Below, in pieces: positions 20,034 through 28,102 of a stretch of DNA of 64,000 nt. The notes below the pieces were generated by a model. That model had not been told where the DNA came from. It did not search any database and saw only the letters and a list, made by a program, of their open reading frames with translations. A program made the position numbers and the translations under genes. Each line of letters opens with the position of its first letter. The stretch's first letter is position 1. This DNA comes from Rhodopirellula islandica (GTDB lineage Bacteria > Planctomycetota > Planctomycetia > Pirellulales > Pirellulaceae), in assembly GCF_001027925.1 (NCBI RefSeq), contig NZ_LECT01000010.1, forward strand, positions 61,383 through 125,382, read 5' to 3'.

Positions 20034-20840
20034 TCCAATCTACCTCTGTTTGTGTGGTTGCCTTCCGCTGACCGCATCGTCCGTTCGATGCTTTCGCGGT
20101 CTCAGTTGTTGGAACCATGAAGGTCCATCGCCAGGAGCCACGCAAAGACGTTTTTCGCCTTCTTCGCTGCACTCTCGCTCTAGTTTGACGCAGAATCGCC
20201 GTTTCCAATAGGTCAGGCGATGCCGGAAAGCTCCGCGGCATTGCCCGTTCGGCGTGATTTGTCTGCACATGCGTCGGGCAAATCGTGGCGACGAGCCAGG
20301 TGTCCAGTGGAGTGCCCGCACAGAAGTCGCGTCAGGCAACCTCCAATTCGACTGTTGGGCTTGCTTTAGACTGCGAAATCTTTGCGATTGGCACTCCAAC
20401 AGCGGATGCAATTTTTCTTCCGGCTTCTGCCTTTCTTCATCCCGGTAGGGATTTCAGATGGTAGCCGGGGGTCGCTGTTGGCAGCGTACCCCCGGAAAAC
20501 GAGCGTCCCCCAAAATACTCTCCATCCCACCGTGGCCATTGGCCACCGCGGGATGGAGAGTGGCGACGCGGGCGACAGATCCGTCGGTGGCGCGATCGCT
20601 TACCGACGGCTACTCTCTGACGTCCCTACCTGGATGAAAACTTGCGCAAGCCAATGCGTTTCACAACATCAAACATTTCGCAGCCAAGGCTTGCTCCAGG
20701 TGGGAAGATTCTTCCCCGCCTGAGTTGACAACACCATGGATAACTGTAGAGTGCAGGTAACGGGCTCTTGGGGATGTGTGTGGTCTACACGAAAGGCCGG
20801 TCCGTCAACGTGAAATCGCAATTCAAAATGGTGCCGAAAG
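20034..20840. other. gene-free region with a large nested palindrome
   Basis: In 807 bases I find no credible gene: the open frames on both strands have no motif, and they run through repeats. The notable structure is a nested palindrome at 20436-20638 (separate entry). Short G+C-rich inverted repeats lie nearby. Promoters for sufE on one side and the DoxX-like gene on the other are expected here but not resolved. Confidence 0.5.
20436..20638. repeat. 203-bp nested palindrome (family F)
   Basis: The outer arms of about 32 bases (TTCATCCCGGTAGGGA on the left, TCCCTACCTGGATGAA on the right) match at roughly 25 positions. Inside are two more stems: CCGGGGGTCGCTG / CAGCGTACCCCCGG at 20465-20495 and CTCTCCATCCC / GGGATGGAGAG at 20518-20560, the latter with a GTGGCCA / TGGCCAC extension. 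The multi-stem form suggests a mobile palindrome or a structured RNA. Confidence 0.75.
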
Positions 20841-21302
20841 ATGTCCTCCATGGAAAATCGAAGCGTTCGACTTCCCCGTCTCGCATTCGTGGTGCGGATT
20901 GTGTTCGCACTGTTCCTGTTCGGGACGGGAATCATGACGATGGGCTTTGGATTGAACGGGTACCCGGTCGATCAAACGCCTGACGAGGTGGGGCAATTCA
21001 TGATTGCACTTCAGGCAACGGGCTACCTGATCTTTTGGGTGGGCTTGTTCAAGGCCATCGCTGGCGGGTTGATGTTCTTTCCACGCACTGCCCCGCTGGC
21101 GATCCTGATGTCGCTGCCATACGCATTCAACATCCTGCTGTATGTGACCTTCTTTGCTCATCAATACTTGGCGGTCGGGCTGCCGGATTTCGGGGCGTGT
21201 GCGTTTCTGCTTTACTGCTATTTTGATTGGTATCGACCAATCTTTGCGGCACCGACAACGGGTGCGACTCCTGGTTCATGGGAGGATGCAAATGCAGTTT
21301 GA
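20841..21302 (+). CDS. DoxX-like membrane protein
   Basis: The 153-residue product has four hydrophobic segments (LAFVVRIVFALFLFGTGIM, FMIALQATGYLIFWVGLF, LAILMSLPYAFNILLYVTFF and LPDFGACAFLLYCYFDWY), the four-helix layout of DoxX/DoxD-like inner-membrane proteins. Members are linked to redox or thiol stress, but this one has no diagnostic cysteine pair. A second in-frame ATG at 20850 is possible. It overlaps the downstream MarR gene by 11 bp, so the two are coupled and probably coregulated. Confidence 0.75.
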   Translation: MSSMENRSVRLPRLAFVVRIVFALFLFGTGIMTMGFGLNGYPVDQTPDEVGQFMIALQATGYLIFWVGLFKAIAGGLMFFPRTAPLAILMSLPYAFNILLYVTFFAHQYLAVGLPDFGACAFLLYCYFDWYRPIFAAPTTGATPGSWEDANAV

Positions 21303-21744
21303 TTCGGAATCCTCACCAGGATTCGCGATTGGTCGGGTTGCCTATCTGATTCGATCTGAAATGGCGTCCGTTCTCAAAGGTGTTGGTTGGCCGTTTTCCC
21401 CAGAGGAAACACAGACCTTGATCACCTTGTCCGACGCTGGCGAACCACTTTGCATGAGCGATTTGGCAGCCCACATGATCCGAGATCCGACGACCGTCAA
21501 GCGACAATTGGATCGTCTGGTTGAGCAGCAATTTGTCGAGCGGAGCGTGTCGAGTGAAGACGCTCGCATCGTGATGGTCGGTTTGACTCGGCTTGGGGAG
21601 AAGCAACTCGCGACCGTCTTGCCGGTGCTGGACGAATTGCGGAAAGCGACGCTTGACGGCGTCTCCAAGACAGAACTCGATGCCACACAGCGGGTTCTTC
21701 GAAAGATGCAAAAGAACCTAGCAAAACGTCTTTCAAAGGGTTAA
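21292..21744 (+). CDS. MarR family transcriptional regulator
   Basis: The 150-residue product is a winged-helix MarR protein: PEETQTLITLSDAGEPLCMSDLAAHMIRDPTTVKRQLDRLVEQQFVERSVSSEDARIVMVGLTRLGEKQL spans the recognition helix and the wing with its D-x-R pattern. ATG 21292 is chosen because GGAGG lies six bases upstream; the ATG at 21286 directly abuts that sequence. It overlaps the end of the DoxX-like gene. The operon likely continues to the ferric-reductase-like gene, and autoregulation is usual for this family. Ligand unknown. Confidence 0.88.
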   Translation: MQFDSESSPGFAIGRVAYLIRSEMASVLKGVGWPFSPEETQTLITLSDAGEPLCMSDLAAHMIRDPTTVKRQLDRLVEQQFVERSVSSEDARIVMVGLTRLGEKQLATVLPVLDELRKATLDGVSKTELDATQRVLRKMQKNLAKRLSKG

Positions 21745-21950
21745 CCCGACGAAGCGATTCCTCTTCTGTCTTGCTGAGGCAACCTGAAGCCTGCTGACGC
21801 GAATCGCGAATGCAAAAGGTGCCTGGCCGAGAACCGTGCGGCCCTGGCTGCTGAAGGTGGAACGATTCACAATTCAATTGGATCTGACTTCTCGCAGAGC
21901 GAAACGGAACAACCAATGCCTTCGCTTTTTCCCGTGAGAAGGAGAACGAC

Positions 21951-22109
21951 ATGAACGACTCGACGAACAGAACCGCCGTGGTGACGGTGGCGTGGTCTGA
22001 GCAAGCGTTGCCAGATCCCAAGTTGCATGCAAGGAAGCCTGCAAAATTTTTGTGCGGTCCGCTGATTGCGATCCGTATCTCATCCGAAACCTCATTGAGT
22101 GAAGATTGA
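21951..22109 (+). CDS. small ORF of 52 residues, unknown
   Basis: ATG 21951 follows AAGGAGAACGAC, a good ribosome binding site, and the frame stays open for 52 residues (beginning MNDSTNRTAVVTVAWSEQ). It stops 4 bp before ATG 22114 of the siderophore-interacting gene and overlaps the alternative GTG start at 22099. It has no signal peptide and no motif I know. It may be a real small protein, a leader that couples translation of the next gene, or the remnant of a longer gene. The binding site and position support translation more than the composition does. Confidence 0.4.
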   Translation: MNDSTNRTAVVTVAWSEQALPDPKLHARKPAKFLCGPLIAIRISSETSLSED

Positions 22110-22113
22110 TTCC

Positions 22114-22863
22114 ATGGCACAACGCACCACGATGGAACTGGAAGTGATCCGGTCGACGCCGATCACCGAGCATGTGCTTCGCATCACCTTGGGTGGTGAG
22201 GGGCTCGCGAGTTTGCCTGTTGATCAGGAGAGTGCTTACGTGAAGTTGTTGATCCCTCAGGGTGATGGTGAACCGCCGCTGAAGAGATCCTATACGATTC
22301 GGTACCAGCGACCGACGGAGATCGATATCGACTTTGTCTTGCATGAGTCGCCGGGGCCAGCGTCCAGTTGGGCGATCGATGCTCAACCAGGAGATCGGAT
22401 CACCGTCGCGGGACCAGGGCCGAAGAAGCTGCTCAACCAGGAAGCCGACTGGTTTCTGTTGGCAGGAGACTTGACCGCGCTTCCGGCGATCAGTGTGAAC
22501 CTACGGCAACTGCCCGACGACGCTGTCGGTTACGCCGTGATCGAGGTCCCCAGTCAAGCTGATCTTCAAGATTTGGAACACCCGGAAAAGGTTGAGCTGC
22601 ACTGGGAAGTCAATCCGGAACCGAATGTCGACGGTTTGTTTTTGGCCTCGAAAGTCCGAGCGTTGCCGTGGTTGGAAGGCCAGCCTGCTGTTTGGGCAGC
22701 TTGTGAGTTCAATAGCATGCGGGTGCTTCGAAGTTTCCTGCGAGAGCACGACAACCTTCCCAACACCCATCTGTACCTGTCGAGTTATTGGAAACTCGGT
22801 CAATCCGACGAAGGGCATAAACAAGCAAAGCGACTCGACAGCGAACAGAGCCCGCTCCCGTAG
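22114..22863 (+). CDS. siderophore-interacting FAD-binding protein
   Basis: The 249-residue product matches the SIP/ViuB/YqjH family of NAD(P)H-dependent ferric-siderophore reductases. The FAD-binding part has RSYTIRYQ and ESPGPASSWAIDAQPGDRI; the second domain has AGDLTALPAISVNLRQLP and the family end motif SSYWKLGQSDEGHKQAK. Such enzymes release iron from siderophores in the cytosol. GTG 22099 could add five residues. The TAG stop comes from the first GTAGTGG of the adjacent repeat array, and the last residues (RLDSEQSPLP) are not conserved-looking, so repeat insertion may have trimmed or extended the end. Operon with MarR and the 52-residue ORF. Confidence 0.88.
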   Translation: MAQRTTMELEVIRSTPITEHVLRITLGGEGLASLPVDQESAYVKLLIPQGDGEPPLKRSYTIRYQRPTEIDIDFVLHESPGPASSWAIDAQPGDRITVAGPGPKKLLNQEADWFLLAGDLTALPAISVNLRQLPDDAVGYAVIEVPSQADLQDLEHPEKVELHWEVNPEPNVDGLFLASKVRALPWLEGQPAVWAACEFNSMRVLRSFLREHDNLPNTHLYLSSYWKLGQSDEGHKQAKRLDSEQSPLP

Positions 22864-23283
22864 TGGACAAGGCAACGAGTCCTTCCCCGGTTTGCGGCAC
22901 CAGGATTCGTTGCCTCATCCACTACGATGTTGTGGTGTCCCTTCGGACGGAAGCAGGACGCGACTGCAGATTGAGACCGTAGTGGACGAGGCAACGAGTC
23001 CTTCCCTGAGTTCGCGATATCAGGATTCGTGGCCTCATCCACTACGATGTTGTGGTGTCGTTTCGGACGGAAGCAGGATGCGACTGCAGATTGAGACCGT
23101 AGTGGACGAGGCAACGAGTCCTTCCCCGGTTTTCGGCACCAGGATTCGTGGCCTCATCCACTACGATGTTGTGGTGTCGTTTCGGACGGAAGCAGGACGT
23201 GACTGCAGACTGAGACCGTAGTGGACGAGGCAACGAGTCCTTCCTGAGTTTGCGGAGCCAGGATTCGTTGCCTCATCCACTAC
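22860..23283. repeat. left REP-type array, four hairpin units
   Basis: Four direct repeats start at 22860, 22979, 23099 and 23218, a period of 119-120 bp. Each begins with a 66-bp hairpin: left arm GTAGTGGACGAGGCAACGAG then TCCT, a variable loop, and right arm AGGATTCG then GGCCTCATCCACTAC or the TTGCCTC variant. A linker of about 53 bp containing GATGTTGTGGTGTC and GGACGGAAGCAGGA follows the first three units; the last ends at the hairpin. Loops come in two types, CCCCGGTTTGCGGCAC and CTGAGTTCGCG. The array ends 53 bp before the RAYT gene. Confidence 0.93.
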
Positions 23284-23336
23284 GCAATGGCCCGCCCCAT
23301 GGTCCCCGTTTCTTCCAATGAATAGCGAGCAGCCCA

Positions 23337-23897
23337 ATGAGCCAACGAGATCATCTTCGGCGATTGCCGCGTGAGTACTATCAAGCGGATGCAATCGTGC
23401 ACTGGACAATCTCGACATTTGAACGCGAGCGAGGCTGGCTGACAGGCGTGTTCCTGTACCGTTTTCGTGAACTGCTGACGCACTCGCTGTTCCGCTATGG
23501 CCTGGCTTGTCCTCTGTTTTGCCTCATGCCGGATCACATTCACATGGTTTGGATGGGACTGTGCAAAGGAAGTGATCAGCTCAATGCAATGAAACATTTT
23601 CGCCCGCGTTGTGATGAAACCTTGAATCGGATTGGTTTCACGCTGCAGGATCAGGCTTACGATCACGTTTTCAGCGAAGGAGAACGCAGCGAGCCGGAGT
23701 TTCGAAATGTTTGTGAATACATTGCTCGGAATCCGGAGCGTGCCGGACTGGTGGAAGCGGACGGGTACGCATCGTACGTTTTCACCGGTTGTCTCGTCCC
23801 TGGATACCCTGAATTGCGTCCTTTCGAGTCGGGGTATTGGAATCAATTTGATAAGATCACCTCCTTTCTTCGGAAAGAAGGCATGATGCGCACATAG
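23337..23897 (+). CDS. REP-associated tyrosine transposase (RAYT, Y1 HUH)
   Basis: The 186-residue product is a Y1-type HUH nuclease of the transposase-17 fold. CLMPDHIHMVW carries the metal-binding His67 and His69. YDHVFSEGE at 108-116 and EYIARNPERAGLV at 127-139 are typical RAYT motifs; Tyr128 is the likely DNA-attacking residue. RAYTs cut and rejoin single-stranded DNA at REP hairpins and are usually single-copy residents rather than free IS elements. Here the gene lies between two arrays of the same hairpin in the same orientation, which fits a REP-RAYT unit. ATG 23337 has no good ribosome binding site. The frame is intact, so activity is possible. Confidence 0.92.
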   Translation: MSQRDHLRRLPREYYQADAIVHWTISTFERERGWLTGVFLYRFRELLTHSLFRYGLACPLFCLMPDHIHMVWMGLCKGSDQLNAMKHFRPRCDETLNRIGFTLQDQAYDHVFSEGERSEPEFRNVCEYIARNPERAGLVEADGYASYVFTGCLVPGYPELRPFESGYWNQFDKITSFLRKEGMMRT

Positions 23898-23906
23898 CCT
23901 GAAAAC

Positions 23907-24306
23907 GTAGTGGACGAGGCAACGAGTCCTTCCCCGGTTTGCGGCATCAGGATTCGTGGCCTCATCCACTACGATGTTGTGGTGTCCCTTCGGACGGAAG
24001 CAGGATGCGACGGCAGATTGAGACCGTAGTGGACGAGGCAACGAGTCCTTCCCCGGTTTGCGGCACCGGGATTCGTGGCCTCATCCACTACGATGTTGTG
24101 GTGTCCTTTCGGACGGAAGCAGGACGCGACTGCAGATTGAGACCGTAGTGGACGAGGCAACGAGTCCTTCCTGAGTTTGCGGCACCGGGATTCGTGGCCT
24201 CATCCACTACGATGTTGTGGTGTCGTTTCGGACGGAAGCAGGACGCGACTGCAGATTGAGACCGTAGTGGACGAGGCAACGAGTCCTTCCTGAGTTCGCG
24301 ATGCCA
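23907..24306. repeat. right REP-type array, three units plus a truncated fourth
   Basis: Units start at 23907, 24026, 24145 and 24264, an exact 119-bp period and the same orientation as the left array. The first three are complete (hairpins 23907-23972, 24026-24091, 24145-24210) and share the 53-bp linker. The fourth keeps its left arm and loop start, then breaks off near 24300 into unrelated sequence, so the right arm has been lost. The first unit begins 10 bp after the RAYT stop codon. Confidence 0.93.
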
Positions 24307-24330
24307 CTTTCCCCGCCCAAATATCTTCAA

Positions 24331-24366
24331 CCTCCCCCTGGGAGGGTCGAGCGAAGCGAGGGGAGG
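24331..24366. repeat. dispersed palindromic repeat, family D copy 2
   Basis: CCTCCCCCTGGGAGG is followed by GCGAAGCGAGGGGAGG, giving two overlapping stem possibilities. The same unit is at 3991-4053. It lies between the truncated end of the right RAYT array and the PQQ propeller gene. Confidence 0.7.
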
Positions 24367-24511
24367 TCGAACCGTGACCTACCAAGCCAGCTTCCAATCC
24401 CATTGCCTTCCACTCCGCTGAGAAGCTGCTCCTTGGCTGGTTGTTTGCACCCGTTTGTGCTACCAAAGCAACCAGCCAAACATCGTTCCATGACCAACCG
24501 AAAGAGCCGCT

Positions 24512-26320
24512 ATGAGTGACACTGAGCCTGAGTCCATCGAGCCAGCGGCGGAATCAAAACCGGAGAACTCGGCGGCCGAGTCTTCGATGAGCGACGTTGC
24601 ATCCGGTGAATCGAAACCGCTGCGAGTCTGGCCTGCGGTGGTGCTGTTGTTGCTGATGGCGATCGCCCGGTTCCTGCCTTCGATGATCGAAGACGCTCCG
24701 CTGTTCTTGATGATGGTGGCGGTGATCGGGCCGGTGGTTTTAGGGGGATTGATCCTGCTGTGGTGGCTGACGTTCAGTCGTGCCTCCATGAAAGAACGCT
24801 TGGTGGGCTTCTTCGGCGCGTTGTTGATTGCGGTTGGGGGCGTCTTGTCGTTGGATCAAACGATGATGGGGCCTGGCATCATCATGGTCGCCGCTCCACT
24901 GGGCACGGCGGCGTTTGGCATCAGTGCCGTGCTATTGTGTCGTTGGCAATCTTTCAAACGGACGATCGTCATCTTGCTGATGACGTTGTGCGGGTTTGGT
25001 TATTCAACCCTGTTGCGCAGCGAAGGCATGTGGGGACACTTCGCTCTGGATTTGCACTGGCGTTGGGAACCAACGGCCGAAGAATTGATGTTGGCCGATC
25101 GAGCGGACGCTCCGGCAAGCGTCGAAGCGATCAGCTCGGAGGTTGAAATGGACGAGTGGCTTGCCGATCCACAATGGACTCAGTTTCGTGGCCCAAACCG
25201 TGTGAGCCAACAGCACGGGCCTGCGATTCAAACGGACTGGTCGACGAACCAGCCCGAACTCGTGTGGAAGATTCCCGTTGGTCCTGGTTGGTCGTCGTTT
25301 GCCGTGGCTGGGAACCTGCTGTTCACGCAGGAACAACGTGGCGAACAAGAAACCGTGGTTTGCTACACCGCTGATGAAGGAAAAGAAGTCTGGTCGCAGG
25401 AAATTGAGTCGCGATTCTTTGATCCGCTCGGTGGGCCTGGGCCACGAGCCACACCGACGCTTGCTGGTGGCAGCGTTTTTGTTCAAGGAGCGAGCGGGCA
25501 ACTGCAGCGACTGGATGCCAAAACGGGCGAATCAATTTGGGAAGTCGACGTGCGAGAGGTCGCGGACCGGGAGCCACCGATGTGGGGATTCTCGTCGTCT
25601 CCGTTGGTGGTCGGTGGGGTCGTGATCGTTCACGCAGGAGGTGATGGCGACAAGGGCACGCTCGCGTTTGAAATCGAGTCGGGTGAATTGAAATGGTCCG
25701 CCGCGGCTGGCGATCATTCCTACAGTTCGCCGCAGTTGCTGAATCTTTTCGGCGATGACTACGTGGTGATGTTCACTAACGCTGGCATGAACATCCTGGA
25801 TCCCGAATCAGGCGAATCACGATGCGACTTTGAGTGGAAATTGGAAGGCTACAGTGCCGTGCAACCTCAGGTCATCGCAGGCAACTCGATCGTCTTGGCA
25901 ACCCAGCAAGAAACGCGGTGTCTGGAACTGACTCAGGCCGACGACGGGTTCACGGTGGAGGAACGTTGGGCGTCGCGAAAGCTGAAGCCTGACTTCAATG
26001 ACTTCGTGATCCACGATGGGTATGCGTACGGGTTTGACGCTGAAATCTTTGCCTGCATCGACTTGGAATCTGGCCAACGCGAATGGAAGCGTGGACGTTA
26101 TGGGAAGGGCCAGGTTCTGATGATGGTTGACTCCGGCGTGTTGCTGGTGATCAGCGAACGCGGGGAGGTCGTTTTGCTGGCGGCGAATCCATCGAAGCAT
26201 GAAGAGCTGGCCAAGTTCGAAGCTCTCGAGGGCAAGACATGGAACCACCCCGTTGTCATTGGTGACCGCCTGTACCTCCGCAATTCGCAAGAGGCGGCAT
26301 GCTACCGACTGCCGATTTAA
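24512..26320 (+). CDS. membrane-anchored PQQ-type beta-propeller protein
   Basis: The 602-residue product begins with an acidic tail, followed by about four membrane helices (residues 38-175), for example RVWPAVVLLLLMAIARFLP and VAVIGPVVLGGLILLWWL. The C-terminal 380 residues form a PQQ-like beta-propeller with repeated blades such as CYTADEGKEVWSQEI, LDAKTGESIWEVDV, FEIESGELKWSAAAG and IDLESGQREWKRG. WTQFRGPNR is the usual start of planctomycete propellers of this type. These act as periplasmic binding or scaffold domains; a cofactor-dependent dehydrogenase activity is not shown. Start ATG 24512. Confidence 0.85.
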   Translation: MSDTEPESIEPAAESKPENSAAESSMSDVASGESKPLRVWPAVVLLLLMAIARFLPSMIEDAPLFLMMVAVIGPVVLGGLILLWWLTFSRASMKERLVGFFGALLIAVGGVLSLDQTMMGPGIIMVAAPLGTAAFGISAVLLCRWQSFKRTIVILLMTLCGFGYSTLLRSEGMWGHFALDLHWRWEPTAEELMLADRADAPASVEAISSEVEMDEWLADPQWTQFRGPNRVSQQHGPAIQTDWSTNQPELVWKIPVGPGWSSFAVAGNLLFTQEQRGEQETVVCYTADEGKEVWSQEIESRFFDPLGGPGPRATPTLAGGSVFVQGASGQLQRLDAKTGESIWEVDVREVADREPPMWGFSSSPLVVGGVVIVHAGGDGDKGTLAFEIESGELKWSAAAGDHSYSSPQLLNLFGDDYVVMFTNAGMNILDPESGESRCDFEWKLEGYSAVQPQVIAGNSIVLATQQETRCLELTQADDGFTVEERWASRKLKPDFNDFVIHDGYAYGFDAEIFACIDLESGQREWKRGRYGKGQVLMMVDSGVLLVISERGEVVLLAANPSKHEELAKFEALEGKTWNHPVVIGDRLYLRNSQEAACYRLPI

Positions 26321-26602
26321 CCAAGCCGAGCGCCGAAAGGCACTTGGTTTTGATCGTTTTCGATCTGGTTCCGGGACGGTTGGTTGTTTCCGGAGTTGTC
26401 ACGGGCGTTCGAGTTTTGGTTTTTCTAGAGACGCTTGGTCCAGGCGGCTTGGTGACGTAAACGCCTGCCAGCAATGGGCTTGATGGGGCTCTCGCTGAGC
26501 GGTGACGTGCAGGACGGATTTCTGCTTTTCGACCTCGTATCGAACCGGACTCCATTCGGATACAGTTCAGTGTTCAATCACCTCCTAGTGGCCGAGGAAA
26601 CC

Positions 26603-26908
26603 ATGGCAAAAGTCGATCAACCAGCCCCAAAGAAAGATGAACCGGAGTCGCTTGCCGACCACACGGCAACCATCAAGTCGCAGATTCTCGAACAGATCGG
26701 CAGGCCCCCACGGTTGCACCGTGTCGAGGTTTGTCGGCACCACAACGGCAACTACCGGGTCAACATCTGGGAAGAACTGGAACCCATCGGGGAATTCTCT
26801 CTGTCAAAGCGGATTCACATCGGGGCGTCTTACTACCTGAAGGTTTCCGATTCCGGCGAGATCCTTCACAGCAATCCGCCTCTGAAGAAACGCAAATTCA
26901 AATCGTAA
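26603..26908 (+). CDS. small conserved-looking protein of 101 residues, unknown
   Basis: ATG 26603 is preceded by GAGG about 6 bases upstream. The product has a charged, Pro-rich N-terminus, a helix (ATIKSQILEQIG), then an apparent beta-rich core (HRVEVCRHHNGNYRVNIWEE and RIHIGASYYLKVSDSGEIL) and a basic tail KKRKFKS. No family comes to mind. The open frame extends upstream to 26474 but that part is not protein-like. It is followed after 83 bp by the CvfB-like gene. The basic tail would suit nucleic-acid binding, but that is a guess. Confidence 0.6.
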   Translation: MAKVDQPAPKKDEPESLADHTATIKSQILEQIGRPPRLHRVEVCRHHNGNYRVNIWEELEPIGEFSLSKRIHIGASYYLKVSDSGEILHSNPPLKKRKFKS

Positions 26909-26991
26909 AGTTGTCCTCTCGACCTCCGGCGAATCGGATGTCCTTTGGGATGCCCCGATCAACGGTGGCTTGATTGGATGGAAGAACCATC

Positions 26992-27822
26992 ATGATGATC
27001 GAAATCGGCGGAACGTTTGACCTGGAAGTGCTCAAGCGAACCGACTTTGGAATGTTTTTGGACGCTGGGGATCTGGGCGAGATTCTGCTGCCTACCAAGC
27101 ACACCCCCGACGACCTGAGCGTCGGTGACATTGTCGAAGTCTTCCTGTACCTGGATTCGGAAGATCGCCCGATCGCGACCACTCAGGTGCCCAAGGCGGA
27201 AGTGGGCGAATTCGCTTACTTGGAAGTCAAAGAGAACACTCCTATCGGTGCGTTCTTGGATTGGGGATTGGACAAAGACGTCCTGGTCCCATTCGCGGAA
27301 CAGCATCGACCGATGAGGGTGGGCGACTCCTACCTGGTGTTCCTGTACCTCGACAACCAAGATCGAATCACGGCAACGTCCAAAATCGACAAGTACGTGA
27401 GCAATGATCCCGAGCATGGTTTCTACCCGCAACAGGCGGTTGAGTTGATCATCGCCAACAGCACCGAAATGGGCCACAAGGCGATTGTGGACCAGAGTCA
27501 TTGGGGGCTGCTGTACAAGGATGAGGTGGATCAACGGATCAGCTTTGGCCAGACCATCCAAGGTTTCGTCAAACACGTTCGTCTCGACGGGAAAATTGAT
27601 CTCAGCCTGAAGAGTGGTCAGCAAATTCGTGACGACTTCAGCCAAGTCATTCAGACCCATTTGGAAGAGAAGGGTGGGTTTGCGGCGGTTCATGACAAGT
27701 CGCCGCCGAATGAGATTTTTGATCTTTTTGGGATGAGCAAAGGGCAGTTCAAAAAGGCGATCGGTGCCCTCTACAAGCAAAAAGTCATCGCGATCGAAAA
27801 GGATGGGATTCGTTTGCTTTGA
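26992..27822 (+). CDS. CvfB/YitL-type S1 RNA-binding protein
   Basis: The 277-residue product fits the CvfB family: tandem S1-like OB-fold domains (GTFDLEVLKRTDFGMFLDAG, then FAYLEVKENTPIGAFLDWGLDKDVLVP, then AIVDQSHWGLLYKDEV and GFVKHVRLDGKIDLSL) and a C-terminal winged-helix domain (FDLFGMSKGQFKKAIGALYKQKVIAIEKDGIRLL). CvfB proteins bind RNA and affect virulence-gene expression in Staphylococcus; the general role is unclear. ATG 26992 follows GGAAG; a second ATG at 26995 is equally possible. The gene ends 7 bp before a 129-bp nested palindrome. Confidence 0.85.
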   Translation: MMIEIGGTFDLEVLKRTDFGMFLDAGDLGEILLPTKHTPDDLSVGDIVEVFLYLDSEDRPIATTQVPKAEVGEFAYLEVKENTPIGAFLDWGLDKDVLVPFAEQHRPMRVGDSYLVFLYLDNQDRITATSKIDKYVSNDPEHGFYPQQAVELIIANSTEMGHKAIVDQSHWGLLYKDEVDQRISFGQTIQGFVKHVRLDGKIDLSLKSGQQIRDDFSQVIQTHLEEKGGFAAVHDKSPPNEIFDLFGMSKGQFKKAIGALYKQKVIAIEKDGIRLL

Positions 27823-27828
27823 GTGGTG

Positions 27829-27957
27829 CTAAGCAGGTACGCAGGTGTCATCGGGTATGTGAGCCGTTGGCGTTAGCCACGGTTTTCACGCACAACCGGG
27901 GCTAACGCCCAAACGGCTCACATGGTTGTGCCCGATCATTCCAGCCGACCTGCTTAG
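27829..27957. repeat. 129-bp nested palindrome (family C)
   Basis: The outer arms CTAAGCAGGT and ACCTGCTTAG are perfect. A long inner stem pairs GTGAGCCGTTGGCGTTAGCC with GGCTAACGCC then ACGGCTCAC, with a few looped bases. The size and CTA...TAG ends match the layout of family B, but the sequence is unrelated. It begins 7 bp after the CvfB-like stop codon. Confidence 0.85.
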
Positions 27958-28102
27958 CTTGTTTTCTAAGTCGGAAGGCGGTTGCGAGATCGTGTGTCGG
28001 GCTCGCTGAGCCGGTTTTCGAACGGTTTCGATGTTTTTTCGTTCTCTCTGTGTCACACTCTCGATGGTGGAGACATGGTAGTGGCGAAAGGAACAGTGAC
28101 CG

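Noticed and set aside
22592..23221. Open frames of 60-210 codons across the repeat arrays on both strands
   Set aside because: They are translations of the repeat itself (for example recurring VVDEAT and HYDVVVS peptides) and have no independent support.
22860..24306. CRISPR array
   Set aside because: Units are 119 bp with conserved linkers rather than unique spacers, each unit is a long hairpin, and no cas gene is near. The RAYT explains the locus better.
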